Both the position numbers and the translations under genes were made by a program. The notes beneath the pieces are model-generated. The model saw only the letters and a list, made by a program, of their open reading frames with translations. It ran no database searches and was not told the origin of the DNA. Below are positions 1-7,045 of a DNA stretch of 16,648 nucleotides, one piece after another (positions within the stretch are counted from its first letter, which is position 1; each line of letters begins with the position of its first letter). Source of the DNA: G039029935 sp039029935 (GTDB lineage: Bacteria > Chloroflexota > Anaerolineae > Caldilineales > Caldilineaceae). The stretch lies in contig JBCCFC010000119.1 in NCBI GenBank assembly GCA_039029935.1, forward strand, positions 1 to 16,648, read 5' to 3'.

Positions 1-1070
1 ATGGCGAAGGTGGAATTACTGTTGGTTCACTCTTTGCCATGATCTCCTATGTCCTCATGCTCAATGGTCCGGCCATGCGTATGGGCTTCTTTATCAACAT
101 GGCAGCGACAGCCTCGGCCAGTGCGAACCGTATTTTTACTATTCTGGACATGGAAAGCACCATCGTCGAAAAGCCGGATGCGCAAGACATGAGCCAAGTG
201 TCGGGCAAAATCACTTTCCGTGATGTGAGCTTTACCTACGACAGCCCGATTGACTACACCATGGATGATGCGCAATCCCCCAAAGATGTGGAGGACTCCG
301 GAGAAAGACCTACTCAGTCGATGTCTTTCACAACAGAAGGCCCTGTCGTTCTCAAAGACATTGACTTTGAAGCATTGCCCGGCGAAACCATCGCCTTGGT
401 TGGGCCAACGGGGTCGGGCAAGACAACCATTATCAATCTGCTTTCGCGGTTCTATGATGCAACAGAAGGCCAAATTCTGATTGATAACATTGATGTCCGT
501 GATGTCCGGCTCGACACCATGCGTCACCAAATCGGCATGGTTCTTCAAAACCCATTCCTCTTCAGCGCAACCATTGCCGAAAATATCGCCTATGGACATC
601 CGGATCGTGTAGCCGACCAAGAGGCGATTGAACGCGTTGCCAAAGCCGCCAATGCCCACAAGTTCATCATGGAGTTCCCCGACGGCTATAACACAATGGT
701 GGGTGAACGCGGTGTGACCCTCAGTGGTGGGCAAAAACAGCGTGTCGCCATCGCCCGTGCCCTCCTTGGTGATCCGCAAATCCTCGTTCTCGATGACGCC
801 ACCAGCAGTGTGGATACCGAAACCGAACACCAAATTCAACAGGCACTCAATCTGCTCATGGAAAAGCGTACCACCTTTATCATTGCCCAACGGCTCCTCA
901 GTCTCAAGAACGCCGACCAAATTTTGGTACTAGACCAAGGACGCATTGTCGCTCGCGGTACCCATGATGAACTGCTGATGCAGGATGGACTCTATCGACA
1001 TATCTATGACCTACAGTTGCGTGATCAGGAGACTGTGACGCGGTTGCAGTATGATGGAGTAGCGGTGTGA
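1..1070 (+). CDS. ABC exporter half-transporter, degenerate-site subunit (5' end missing)
   Basis: This is the C-terminal part of a type IV ABC exporter half-transporter. The reading frame is open from base 3, so the gene begins outside the window. The visible part starts in the last membrane segments (GSLFAMISYVLML) and runs into a complete nucleotide-binding domain: Walker A GPTGSGKTT, an intact signature LSGGQ and Walker B ILVLDD. Two catalytic positions deviate. The Glu after Walker B is Asp (codon 795-797) and the H-loop His is Gln (IIAQRL, codon 888-890). This pattern marks the degenerate-site subunit of heterodimeric exporters such as TM287/288 and BmrCD. An acidic insertion of about 30 residues (roughly bases 243-338) lies between the A-loop strand and Walker A. 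The partner is the next gene. The substrate (drug, lipid or peptide) cannot be told from sequence. Family confidence is very high. Confidence 0.95.
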   Translation, partial: GEGGITVGSLFAMISYVLMLNGPAMRMGFFINMAATASASANRIFTILDMESTIVEKPDAQDMSQVSGKITFRDVSFTYDSPIDYTMDDAQSPKDVEDSGERPTQSMSFTTEGPVVLKDIDFEALPGETIALVGPTGSGKTTIINLLSRFYDATEGQILIDNIDVRDVRLDTMRHQIGMVLQNPFLFSATIAENIAYGHPDRVADQEAIERVAKAANAHKFIMEFPDGYNTMVGERGVTLSGGQKQRVAIARALLGDPQILVLDDATSSVDTETEHQIQQALNLLMEKRTTFIIAQRLLSLKNADQILVLDQGRIVARGTHDELLMQDGLYRHIYDLQLRDQETVTRLQYDGVAV

Positions 1071-1100
1071 TAGTGTGATAGTGTGATAGTGTGATAGTGT
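1065..1100 (+). repeat. 8-bp tandem repeat crossing the stop codon of the first ABC gene
   Basis: Four exact copies of GTGTGATA (1065-1072, 1073-1080, 1081-1088, 1089-1096) are followed by a partial copy GTGT. The first copy contains the TGA stop at 1068-1070, so the array begins inside the coding sequence. It could arise by slippage. I see no CRISPR-like spacers. Confidence 0.95.
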
Positions 1101-1115
1101 ACGGGTGTGATGGTC

Positions 1116-1148
1116 AACTATTCACTATTAACTATCAACTATTAACTA
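1116..1148 (+). repeat. Heptanucleotide tandem repeat (STRR-like)
   Basis: The units AACTATT, CACTATT, AACTATC and AACTATT, followed by AACTA, form a 7-bp array of about 4.7 copies with two single-base variants. It fills the gap just before the ribosome binding site (AAAGGG, 1151-1156) of the next ABC gene. Heptad arrays of this type are known as short tandemly repeated repetitive sequences in filamentous cyanobacteria; applying that class here is by analogy. Confidence 0.85.
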
Positions 1149-1161
1149 AAAAAGGGAAAAC

Positions 1162-3048
1162 ATGTCATATCAACAAAACCTATATGTGCAAACAGGTCAT
1201 CCTGAATACTCGGAGCGACGGGCGCGGCAGATTCGTGAGGAAAAGATCAACCGCATTTTGGCGGAGCGTGAGGACGAGGATGAGATTTTTGGGCAATACG
1301 ACTCGGCGTTGCTCATGCGACTCCTGCGTTATCTGCTTCCCTATCGCGGACGCATGATCTTAGCCGTTATCTTTATGAGCATTTCGTCCCTACTGAGCGT
1401 TGCGGGTCCTTGGATTATTGGGTATGCCATCGACAATGGGATTCGTGCCGGCGACATGGCCGTCCTGCGTACATGGACGTTTATTTTTATTGGTACAGCT
1501 TTGGCAGAATGGGTGTTTAATCGCGGTCGCATAGTGATTATGGCCTATGTCGGATCGTCGTTGGTGCGAGATGTACGTCAAGAATTATTTCGACATCTCC
1601 ACAAGCTCTCGTTAACCTTTCACGGCAATTACAAGGTTGGGGGGTTGATGAGCCGCCTGATCAGTGATGTGGGGATTCTGCGTGACTTTGCCACCTGGTC
1701 GATTACTGGCATGGCGCGCTCAACCTTTGTCCTAACTGGCATTATCGCGGCCATGCTCTATCTCAACTGGCAGTTGGCCCTTGTCACCTTTGCCGTGTTG
1801 CCATTTATGATCATGGCCGCCAACACATGGCGCAAACGTGTACGTACTGCCTACCGCGCTACACGCACACGGCTTTCGTTGATCAACAGCTATCTCAACG
1901 AGACTATCACGGGTATCCGCGTGACCAAAAGCTTTGGTCGCGAGGAGCATAACTTCCAGCATTTTAACGACCTCAACATGTCCTTTTTTGACGCCAGTGC
2001 CGACGCCGCAAGATTGGCCGCCATCTTCTTCCCCAGCGTTGATTTTGTGGGTTCGCTCTCTGCTGCACTCGTTGTCGGCGTTGGTGGCTGGCTCGTCATG
2101 GGCGACGCTTTAACCGCAGGCACATTGGTTGCCTTTATTCTCTACGTCGAGCGTTTCTATGAGCCGATTCGTGAATTGGCGCAACGCTATAACATCTTCC
2201 AGGCAACAATGGCAGGCTGTGAACGTATCTTTGGCTTGCTCGACACAGAGCCAGATTTGGCCGATGCGACCGATGCCAAGGAACTGCCAGAAATCAACGG
2301 ACATATCTTCTTTGATAATGTATCCTTTTTCTATAAGGAAGATGAACCCGTATTGCGTGGTGTCACGCTAGAGGCACAACCAGGGCAGCGTGTTGCGTTG
2401 GTCGGTGAAACAGGTGCGGGCAAAAGCACCATGATTCGCCTGCTCTCGCGGTTTTATGAAGTCACCGAAGGGTCTGTCAATGTGGATGGCTATGACCTGC
2501 GTGATGTCTCCATGGCAAGTCTGCGTTCACAGATGGGCATTGTGCTACAGGACACCTTTCTCTTTGGCGGGACTATTCGTGATAATATTCGTTATGGTCG
2601 TTTGGATGCGGATGACGAAGCGATTGAAGCCGCTGCTAAAGCTGTCGGTGCGCATGATTTTATCACGCAACTGTCCAATGGCTATGACACCGAAGTCGGT
2701 GAGGATGGCGTCAATCTCAGCGTGGGACAACGACAGTTGGTCTCATTTGCCCGTGCGTTGCTGGCCGACCCACGTATCCTGATTCTCGACGAGGCCACCA
2801 GCAGTGTCGATACGGCCACGGAGAAGATCATCGACAACGCACTCGATCATCTCATGGTGGGTCGCACCAGCTTTGTGATCGCACATCGTCTGAGCACGAT
2901 TGTCAACGCTGATAAAATTGTGGTGTTGGATCACGGGCAGATTGTGGAAATGGGGACGCATGAGGAGTTGCTGGCCGAACGTGGTCGCTACTTTAATCTG
3001 TATACCATGCAGTGGGCAGCACAGCAGCCGACAATTAGCTTGAATTAG
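1162..3048 (+). CDS. ABC exporter half-transporter, catalytic-Glu subunit
   Basis: A full-length half-transporter of 628 residues that works as a membrane-embedded ATP-driven exporter. A charged cytoplasmic N-terminus of about 50 residues is followed by the six-helix transmembrane domain (about 55-345) and the nucleotide-binding domain (about 380-620). Walker A is GETGAGKST (415-423), Walker B ILILDE with catalytic Glu544, and the H-loop is IAHRL with His575. The signature is LSVGQ (519-523) instead of LSGGQ. This is the mirror image of the upstream subunit, which has a perfect signature but lost the Glu and His, so the pair should form one consensus and one degenerate ATP site. The start is set by AAAGGG five bases before ATG. 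It follows the partner by 91 bp on the same strand and is probably co-transcribed. Substrate unknown. Confidence 0.95.
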   Translation: MSYQQNLYVQTGHPEYSERRARQIREEKINRILAEREDEDEIFGQYDSALLMRLLRYLLPYRGRMILAVIFMSISSLLSVAGPWIIGYAIDNGIRAGDMAVLRTWTFIFIGTALAEWVFNRGRIVIMAYVGSSLVRDVRQELFRHLHKLSLTFHGNYKVGGLMSRLISDVGILRDFATWSITGMARSTFVLTGIIAAMLYLNWQLALVTFAVLPFMIMAANTWRKRVRTAYRATRTRLSLINSYLNETITGIRVTKSFGREEHNFQHFNDLNMSFFDASADAARLAAIFFPSVDFVGSLSAALVVGVGGWLVMGDALTAGTLVAFILYVERFYEPIRELAQRYNIFQATMAGCERIFGLLDTEPDLADATDAKELPEINGHIFFDNVSFFYKEDEPVLRGVTLEAQPGQRVALVGETGAGKSTMIRLLSRFYEVTEGSVNVDGYDLRDVSMASLRSQMGIVLQDTFLFGGTIRDNIRYGRLDADDEAIEAAAKAVGAHDFITQLSNGYDTEVGEDGVNLSVGQRQLVSFARALLADPRILILDEATSSVDTATEKIIDNALDHLMVGRTSFVIAHRLSTIVNADKIVVLDHGQIVEMGTHEELLAERGRYFNLYTMQWAAQQPTISLN

Positions 3049-3052
3049 AAAA

Positions 3053-3120
3053 AAACAAATCTAAAATACAAAAAGAGCGGAGTTTTCAAACTCCGCTCTT
3101 TTTGTATTTTAGATTTGTTT
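3053..3120. terminator. Very long perfect hairpin, bidirectional terminator
   Basis: Positions 3053-3085 and 3088-3120 are perfect inverted copies: 33-bp arms around two central bases. The core is GAGCGGAGT/ACTCCGCTC, flanked by A-tracts on the left and T-tracts on the right, so it works as an intrinsic terminator in either direction. It starts five bases after the stop of the rightward ABC gene and ends 19 bases before the stop of the leftward gene at 3140. Confidence 0.9.
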
Positions 3121-3139
3121 CTCAAACAATCCGCTATCG

Positions 3140-3829
3140 CTATGCCGTTGACCACGCACGGGCGACCTCTTCGCAAGCCGCCTCAATATCTTTACGCCGG
3201 CTGATATAGGAGCGCGGTGCGTGATAAATCTTCTGTGCAAATACGTCCACAACCATAGACGCCTTGAGCGGTGCTTTTGTACCTTCCGGCGAGACGTGTT
3301 CGATGTACTGATGCACACTTGTGGCGATAATCAGACCCGACTCTTCGTCAAGCGGTTTGGTTTTGGCAATGTAGAGCTTAATCGCTCCTACAGTTGGATT
3401 GCCTTTACGGTCGGTTCCACGCAAAATAAGGTCAGGGCGCACACTAATCTGTACACCCGCAACCTCTAGCTTGGGTGGATGTGGGTCGCCAGCTTCAACC
3501 TCATACCCCTCAATCATGGCTGGTTTGTAGAATTCCAAAAATGAATCCAATGCTTTGCTACATGAGCGCATACGCTCTGCATCCCATGTTGATTTTGGCT
3601 CTGCATTCGCTAGTGCTTCGATTGTGTCATGAATCAGCTTATCCTCACCTGCGTTGGCAAGAAATTTGGTCATGGCACTCTGCGCTTGATTGTAACGCGT
3701 CACTTGGAACGTGGGTGGATACTTCTGGTCATGAATGACCCTGCGACGACGACGTGGGCGAGCTGTGACATACTCGCCTAGCTTATTGATAGAGATGCGT
3801 GGATGTGTTCTTGTGATACGTGTAGACAT
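3140..3829 (-). CDS. Conserved-looking hypothetical protein with PD-(D/E)XK-like tail
   Basis: A 229-residue soluble protein with no signal peptide or membrane segment; I do not recognise a named family. The N-terminus has a basic run (RPRRRRR, about 24-30) that may bind nucleic acid. The middle (about 40-110) looks helical. The C-terminal half contains VRPDLILRG (Asp133) followed by VGAIKLYIAK (Lys151), which recalls the D...(D/E)xK layout of restriction-like nucleases, but the acidic residue before the Lys is Ala. If it has that fold it may be a non-cleaving or variant member; this is a weak inference. The start is supported by GGGAGG (3839-3844) nine bases before ATG and by an upstream near-consensus promoter. 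It ends against the shared hairpin terminator. Confidence 0.8.
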   Translation of the reverse strand: MSTRITRTHPRISINKLGEYVTARPRRRRRVIHDQKYPPTFQVTRYNQAQSAMTKFLANAGEDKLIHDTIEALANAEPKSTWDAERMRSCSKALDSFLEFYKPAMIEGYEVEAGDPHPPKLEVAGVQISVRPDLILRGTDRKGNPTVGAIKLYIAKTKPLDEESGLIIATSVHQYIEHVSPEGTKAPLKASMVVDVFAQKIYHAPRSYISRRKDIEAACEEVARAWSTA

Positions 3830-3911
3830 AATTTGAGACCTCCCTTTTTACTCTAGGAAAATTCTATGTAGAAAACAACTTTTCTGGTAATCCTTATTTA
3901 TTCCACTTTAT

Positions 3912-3940
3912 ATTCTACATAATTACTCAATTTTTGTCAA
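3912..3940 (-). promoter_or_regulatory. Near-consensus sigma70-type promoter for the 3829 gene
   Basis: On the minus strand TTGACA (3935-3940) is followed by a 17-base spacer and TAGAAT (3912-3917). That is 11 of 12 matches at optimal spacing. Transcription would start near 3905, giving a leader of about 75 bases to the ATG at 3829. With the terminator just upstream, this gene appears to be transcribed on its own. Confidence 0.75.
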
Positions 3941-3982
3941 ATTTCACCTCAGACAAGAACACATGTCTTATACTTAAATAAG

Positions 3983-4016
3983 ACCTCCGCAAGGTGTCCA
4001 GAAACCTTCCGGAGGT
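3983..4016 (-). terminator. Hairpin terminator after the AAA-nuclease gene
   Basis: The arms ACCTCCGCAAGGT (3983-3995) and ACCTTCCGGAGGT (4004-4016) are complementary at 12 of 13 positions around an 8-base loop. On the minus strand the stem is followed by CTTATTTAAG, a weak T-rich tail. It lies 22 bases past the stop codon at 4039. Confidence 0.7.
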
Positions 4017-4022
4017 TGAGTT

Positions 4023-4044
4023 CAATTCTAGCTCAATTCTAGCT
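4023..4044 (-). repeat. 11-bp tandem duplication crossing a stop codon
   Basis: CAATTCTAGCT occurs twice in tandem (4023-4033, 4034-4044). The right copy contains the TAG stop (4039-4041 on the minus strand) of the AAA-nuclease gene, so the duplication places a second copy of the 3' end just beyond the stop. Confidence 0.85.
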
Positions 4045-5709
4045 TGGTGGCTTCGATAGACCGACTTCAACAAACGCTGGACGCACAATAACCCCTGTCT
4101 TTGGGTCAACATAATCGACTTCATATTTACGGCGATTGGCCTCATCCACAACTTCGACAAACAGCACCAACCAAATTAAGTTTAACTTTAACTGCGCCCC
4201 ATAGTCAGCAGCCTGTACAAGTGCTTTTTTATAGGCAAACTGATTGCTAAAACTTTTCAATTCCAAGCCATGACGTTGCCCCGCATAGTCGATGACCAAA
4301 TCAATATGACCATTGCCCGTTGGGAATTCGGGATGGACTCTGCCACCCGGATCTCGCAGAAAGTAACTCAAAAAGAGGTAAAAGCTAAAATGAAAGACTG
4401 CCTCATATAAACGCAAATCTGCACGACGTGGTGCATCTTTTAACAGCCATGAACGATTTTCATCCAAGTAGGTGACATATCGTTGTAAAAGCGGCTTGAT
4501 ATGGAGTGCTGTGTCCGTGATTGTGTCTGATACATCCTCAAAAGGCTTATATATTTGACCGACTTCGGGGAAAATTTCGTTTGCAAAGTAGTTAAACAGC
4601 CGTTTTTGGATAAAGGGCGAGGGGAATTTTAAGTATTGCATGATCTCTTCCTCGTCCCAATCATCCACATCATCTGACTCTTCTAATGCCCTGCCCAATG
4701 TATCACTATGTTCTTCAATACCCACAACGCCATTTAAATAGAGGTAATTCGTTTGCGGATCATCGTAGCGAAAGGGACGTTTTTGCGCAATCTGAAACAT
4801 TGTCAAGATGAGTGGTTTGTATTTGGGGTCTTTGGCCTTACTAATAATATTTAGCACCGTATTGTTGGGGAGCGTGTTGATGGCTTTTGAATACACAATC
4901 CGAAAATCTCGCATCGTAATAGATGACTTATGTTTGTTAAATTCCTCCGTCAGCAGTTCGCCCAGCCAACTCACCAAGCCAGGCTGTCCCTGTGTTTCAT
5001 AATAAACTCGCTCGATCACATCTTTCTCAACTGTTTGCCCGCTTTCCTGCTCATACCACGCAAACATCTCCGCCACCTCGTCTGGTGTCAAGTTTGGGAT
5101 ATGCAAACTTTTTTGAACATTAAATGGTGAACCGCTTTGATTTTCAATACCCAACACGGCGCGTACACCAATGAGGGCAACGCTGTGTAATAAATAATCT
5201 TTTTCGTCAGTGGGCAGGTCTTCTTGGAAGCTCCGTTGATTATAGATATTTCTAAATACACCTGCAATCACACTGATTGCGTCGTTCATAAGCGCGTCAA
5301 ACTCGTCAATCACGAGAATAAGCGGTTTTTTCAGATGTGCTTTCTCGAATAGTTCTTGAAATTGTTTAGAGTTGTTTACCTCTACATCATCAATATTCAA
5401 CTTTTTTTTGATTTCGTCAGCAATACTCTGGATAATAGAATTAACATCTGTTTCCCGTTTCAAGTGTTCCAACGCAAGCACAAGCACATCAAATTGATCG
5501 GCATAAGGTTCTGCTCGTAGGCGTTTGAATGTCTGCGCCATCACCCAACTTTTACCCGCCTGTCGTGGTGCCCAAACTGTGATGTAATGTCCACCTATGC
5601 GCGGGTCTTCGCCGACAAGGGATAATTGGCCTTTGTCAATTAATTCTGTGCGGGGGACATAGTAATGTAACGAGGTATTGATGATACCGTATGATGAAAA
5701 TTTTCTCAT
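4039..5709 (-). CDS. AAA-like ATPase fused to a PD-(D/E)XK nuclease
   Basis: A 556-residue two-domain protein, probably an ATP-driven nuclease or a mobile-element or defence-type ATPase. The P-loop is APRQAGKS (47-54), with Ala in place of the usual first Gly. Walker B is LILVIDE (Asp135, Glu136). A helical region, probably including a winged helix, follows to about 400. The C-terminus (about 430-540) has a complete restriction-like nuclease core: GHIDLV (Asp470), LELK (Glu483, Lys485) and a QxxxY motif (Gln499, Tyr503). The frame is open upstream to an ATG at 5817, but I start at 5709 because AAGGAG lies six bases before it and the protein then begins MRKFSSYG. Neighbours are a kinase upstream and a small unknown downstream. 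The region is AT-richer than the ABC genes (17 G+C in the 60 bases from 5341). Its biological role is unproven. Confidence 0.88.
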   Translation of the reverse strand: MRKFSSYGIINTSLHYYVPRTELIDKGQLSLVGEDPRIGGHYITVWAPRQAGKSWVMAQTFKRLRAEPYADQFDVLVLALEHLKRETDVNSIIQSIADEIKKKLNIDDVEVNNSKQFQELFEKAHLKKPLILVIDEFDALMNDAISVIAGVFRNIYNQRSFQEDLPTDEKDYLLHSVALIGVRAVLGIENQSGSPFNVQKSLHIPNLTPDEVAEMFAWYEQESGQTVEKDVIERVYYETQGQPGLVSWLGELLTEEFNKHKSSITMRDFRIVYSKAINTLPNNTVLNIISKAKDPKYKPLILTMFQIAQKRPFRYDDPQTNYLYLNGVVGIEEHSDTLGRALEESDDVDDWDEEEIMQYLKFPSPFIQKRLFNYFANEIFPEVGQIYKPFEDVSDTITDTALHIKPLLQRYVTYLDENRSWLLKDAPRRADLRLYEAVFHFSFYLFLSYFLRDPGGRVHPEFPTGNGHIDLVIDYAGQRHGLELKSFSNQFAYKKALVQAADYGAQLKLNLIWLVLFVEVVDEANRRKYEVDYVDPKTGVIVRPAFVEVGLSKPPS

Positions 5710-5785
5710 CCACATCTCCTTCCGCAATAAATATGGTACTTGGAGTATAGCTGTTTCCGAGAATTTTATCTGTATTTTTGATGCC

Positions 5786-5872
5786 TCAAAAAGATGAAGC
5801 AGCAAGAATGATGTCATCAGTAGCGCAACGCTTCTTCCTGAACTTCCTTCTATTCCTGTTTCATCTTTTTGA
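5786..5872 (-). repeat. 13-bp perfect inverted repeat in the kinase-ATPase gap
   Basis: TCAAAAAGATGAA (5786-5798) and TTCATCTTTTTGA (5860-5872) are exact inverted copies separated by 61 bases. They occupy the 168-bp gap between the end of the kinase gene and the start of the AAA-nuclease gene. They could form a leader RNA stem, act as a weak kinase terminator, or be the ends of a tiny degenerate element. I cannot choose between these. Confidence 0.7.
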
Positions 5873-5877
5873 TTACT

Positions 5878-6882
5878 TTACCGACTCACATTCGATGACC
5901 CCGTATTCGTCGCCAAAAGCTGCTCCACCTCGCGCTTTTCAATCACCGGAATATCCCCCAAAATCGTATATTTAATCGCCGCTGTCGCCGTACCCCAGCG
6001 TAGTGCCTCGTTGAGTCGAGCCTCATCGGACGCACCTTCTTTTGATAGATATCCATAGATCGCACCTGCTGCAAAGGCATCACCACCGCCCAACCGACCG
6101 ACTTCTTCTGCTGGAAAAGCGGGTTGACGCAGAACCACGCCATCGGGTGTCCGTCCAATTGCCCCATCTGCGCCCAATGTCATAAAGACCGTCGCCTGTG
6201 GGTACCATTCACCCAACTGCGTAATCGCCGCTTCTGGCTCAGTATACCCATCCAAATCATAGACAATCTGGGCATCCCCACGTGGCACAAAGAGCAAGTT
6301 CGCAGCTTTGGCAAAGGCATCACACCCCGCACGTGCCTCGGCAGGCGACCACAGCTTGCCACGAAAGTTGATGTCAAAGCTGATCAGCCAGCCCGCTGCC
6401 TGTGCCAATTCAAGGGCATGATGCGCCGTGCGTTTGGCCGCATCCCCGATGGGTGGTGTAATCCCTGTCAAGTGAAACAGCCGTGACCCTGTGGGTGTAA
6501 ATAGATGCGCAGGCAACTCCTCCGGCTCCATGCGACTCACGGCTGAGTTCGCACGATCATAGATGACATAGCTGCCACGTGGTGCTTTGCCTTCCTCCAG
6601 AAAGTACAGCCCGACCCGCTCTTCTTCATCTGCCCACACCACATGCGACGTATCTACCCCATATTTGGAGATGGTCTGCGTGATGATGCGCCCCAACGCC
6701 GTATCGGGTAAACGCGACACCCACGCGACATTCAATCCCAATCGCGCTAACCCAACCGCCATATTCGACTCTGTACCGCCGACCTCAATATCAAACTGAC
6801 GTGTCTGTTCAAACCGCTCTAAATTTGGGGGCGTCAATCGCAGCATTGTCTCCCCCAATGTAATCACATCATATTGGTTCAT
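5878..6882 (-). CDS. kdgK: PfkB-family sugar kinase, probable 2-dehydro-3-deoxygluconokinase
   Basis: A 334-residue cytosolic ribokinase-fold kinase. The likely reaction is 2-keto-3-deoxygluconate + ATP to the 6-phosphate, feeding the Entner-Doudoroff aldolase. The N-terminus GETMLRL and GGTESNMAVGLARLG (35-49) form the sugar-binding part. FDINFRGKLW (169-178) matches the DxNxR motif typical of KDG kinases. GRLGGGDAF (262-270) is the catalytic signature, with base Asp268 and GGGD replacing the usual GAGD. The frame is open upstream to 6945, but the start at 6882 gives the normal family N-terminus and has a GGGGAAG-type ribosome site before it. No aldolase gene lies nearby. Substrate specificity between KDG and a related sugar is inferred. 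It is divergent from the dehydrogenase at 7046. Confidence 0.88.
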   Translation of the reverse strand: MNQYDVITLGETMLRLTPPNLERFEQTRQFDIEVGGTESNMAVGLARLGLNVAWVSRLPDTALGRIITQTISKYGVDTSHVVWADEEERVGLYFLEEGKAPRGSYVIYDRANSAVSRMEPEELPAHLFTPTGSRLFHLTGITPPIGDAAKRTAHHALELAQAAGWLISFDINFRGKLWSPAEARAGCDAFAKAANLLFVPRGDAQIVYDLDGYTEPEAAITQLGEWYPQATVFMTLGADGAIGRTPDGVVLRQPAFPAEEVGRLGGGDAFAAGAIYGYLSKEGASDEARLNEALRWGTATAAIKYTILGDIPVIEKREVEQLLATNTGSSNVSR

Positions 6883-6925
6883 TTTTGGTCTCTTCCCCTT
6901 AATGGTCTTACTGATTCTTGCAAAG

Positions 6926-6953
6926 ATTATGACCTCTCTTCGCAAATTGTCTA
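6926..6953 (-). promoter_or_regulatory. Leftward promoter of the kinase gene
   Basis: On the minus strand TAGACA (6948-6953) and CATAAT (6926-6931) are separated by 16 bases, each matching 5 of 6 consensus bases. Its -35 box overlaps the -35 box of the rightward promoter on the other strand. Confidence 0.6.
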
Positions 6954-6975
6954 TCTATACGAATAGCTTTATACT
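6947..6975 (+). promoter_or_regulatory. Rightward promoter of the dehydrogenase gene
   Basis: TTGTCT (6947-6952), a 17-base spacer and TATACT (6970-6975) give a plausible sigma70-type promoter. Predicted transcription starts near 6982, about 64 bases before the ATG at 7046. Confidence 0.6.
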
Positions 6976-7001
6976 ACCATAACAAGCGATAGAAAGCTAT
7001 C
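6963..7001. promoter_or_regulatory. Nested inverted repeats, operator-like
   Basis: ATAGCTTT (6963-6970) and AAAGCTAT (6993-7000) are exact inverted copies, and GATAG (6988-6992) pairs with CTATC (6997-7001) around AAAG. The repeats cover the rightward -10 box and the predicted start site, where a repressor would act. The regulator is not encoded in this window. A leader RNA hairpin is the alternative. Confidence 0.5.
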
Positions 7002-7045
7002 ATCGCGCAGACAACCATCTGTGTATTTACAGGAGCAAACCAATC

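Noticed and set aside
27..920. A long open frame of 297 codons on the minus strand
   Set aside because: It lies fully opposite the ABC nucleotide-binding domain, whose motifs are all in the plus frame. The antisense product shows no recognisable motif.
1065..1148. A possible CRISPR array
   Set aside because: The units are 7-8 bp with no spacers and no cas genes nearby; these are simple tandem repeats.
3053..3120. Terminal inverted repeats of an insertion element
   Set aside because: The arms are nearly adjacent, enclose no gene and sit exactly between two convergent stop codons, which fits a terminator better.
5710..5817. A longer start for the AAA-nuclease
   Set aside because: The AAGGAG site is placed for the ATG at 5709. 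The extra residues are partly encoded by the inverted-repeat leader.
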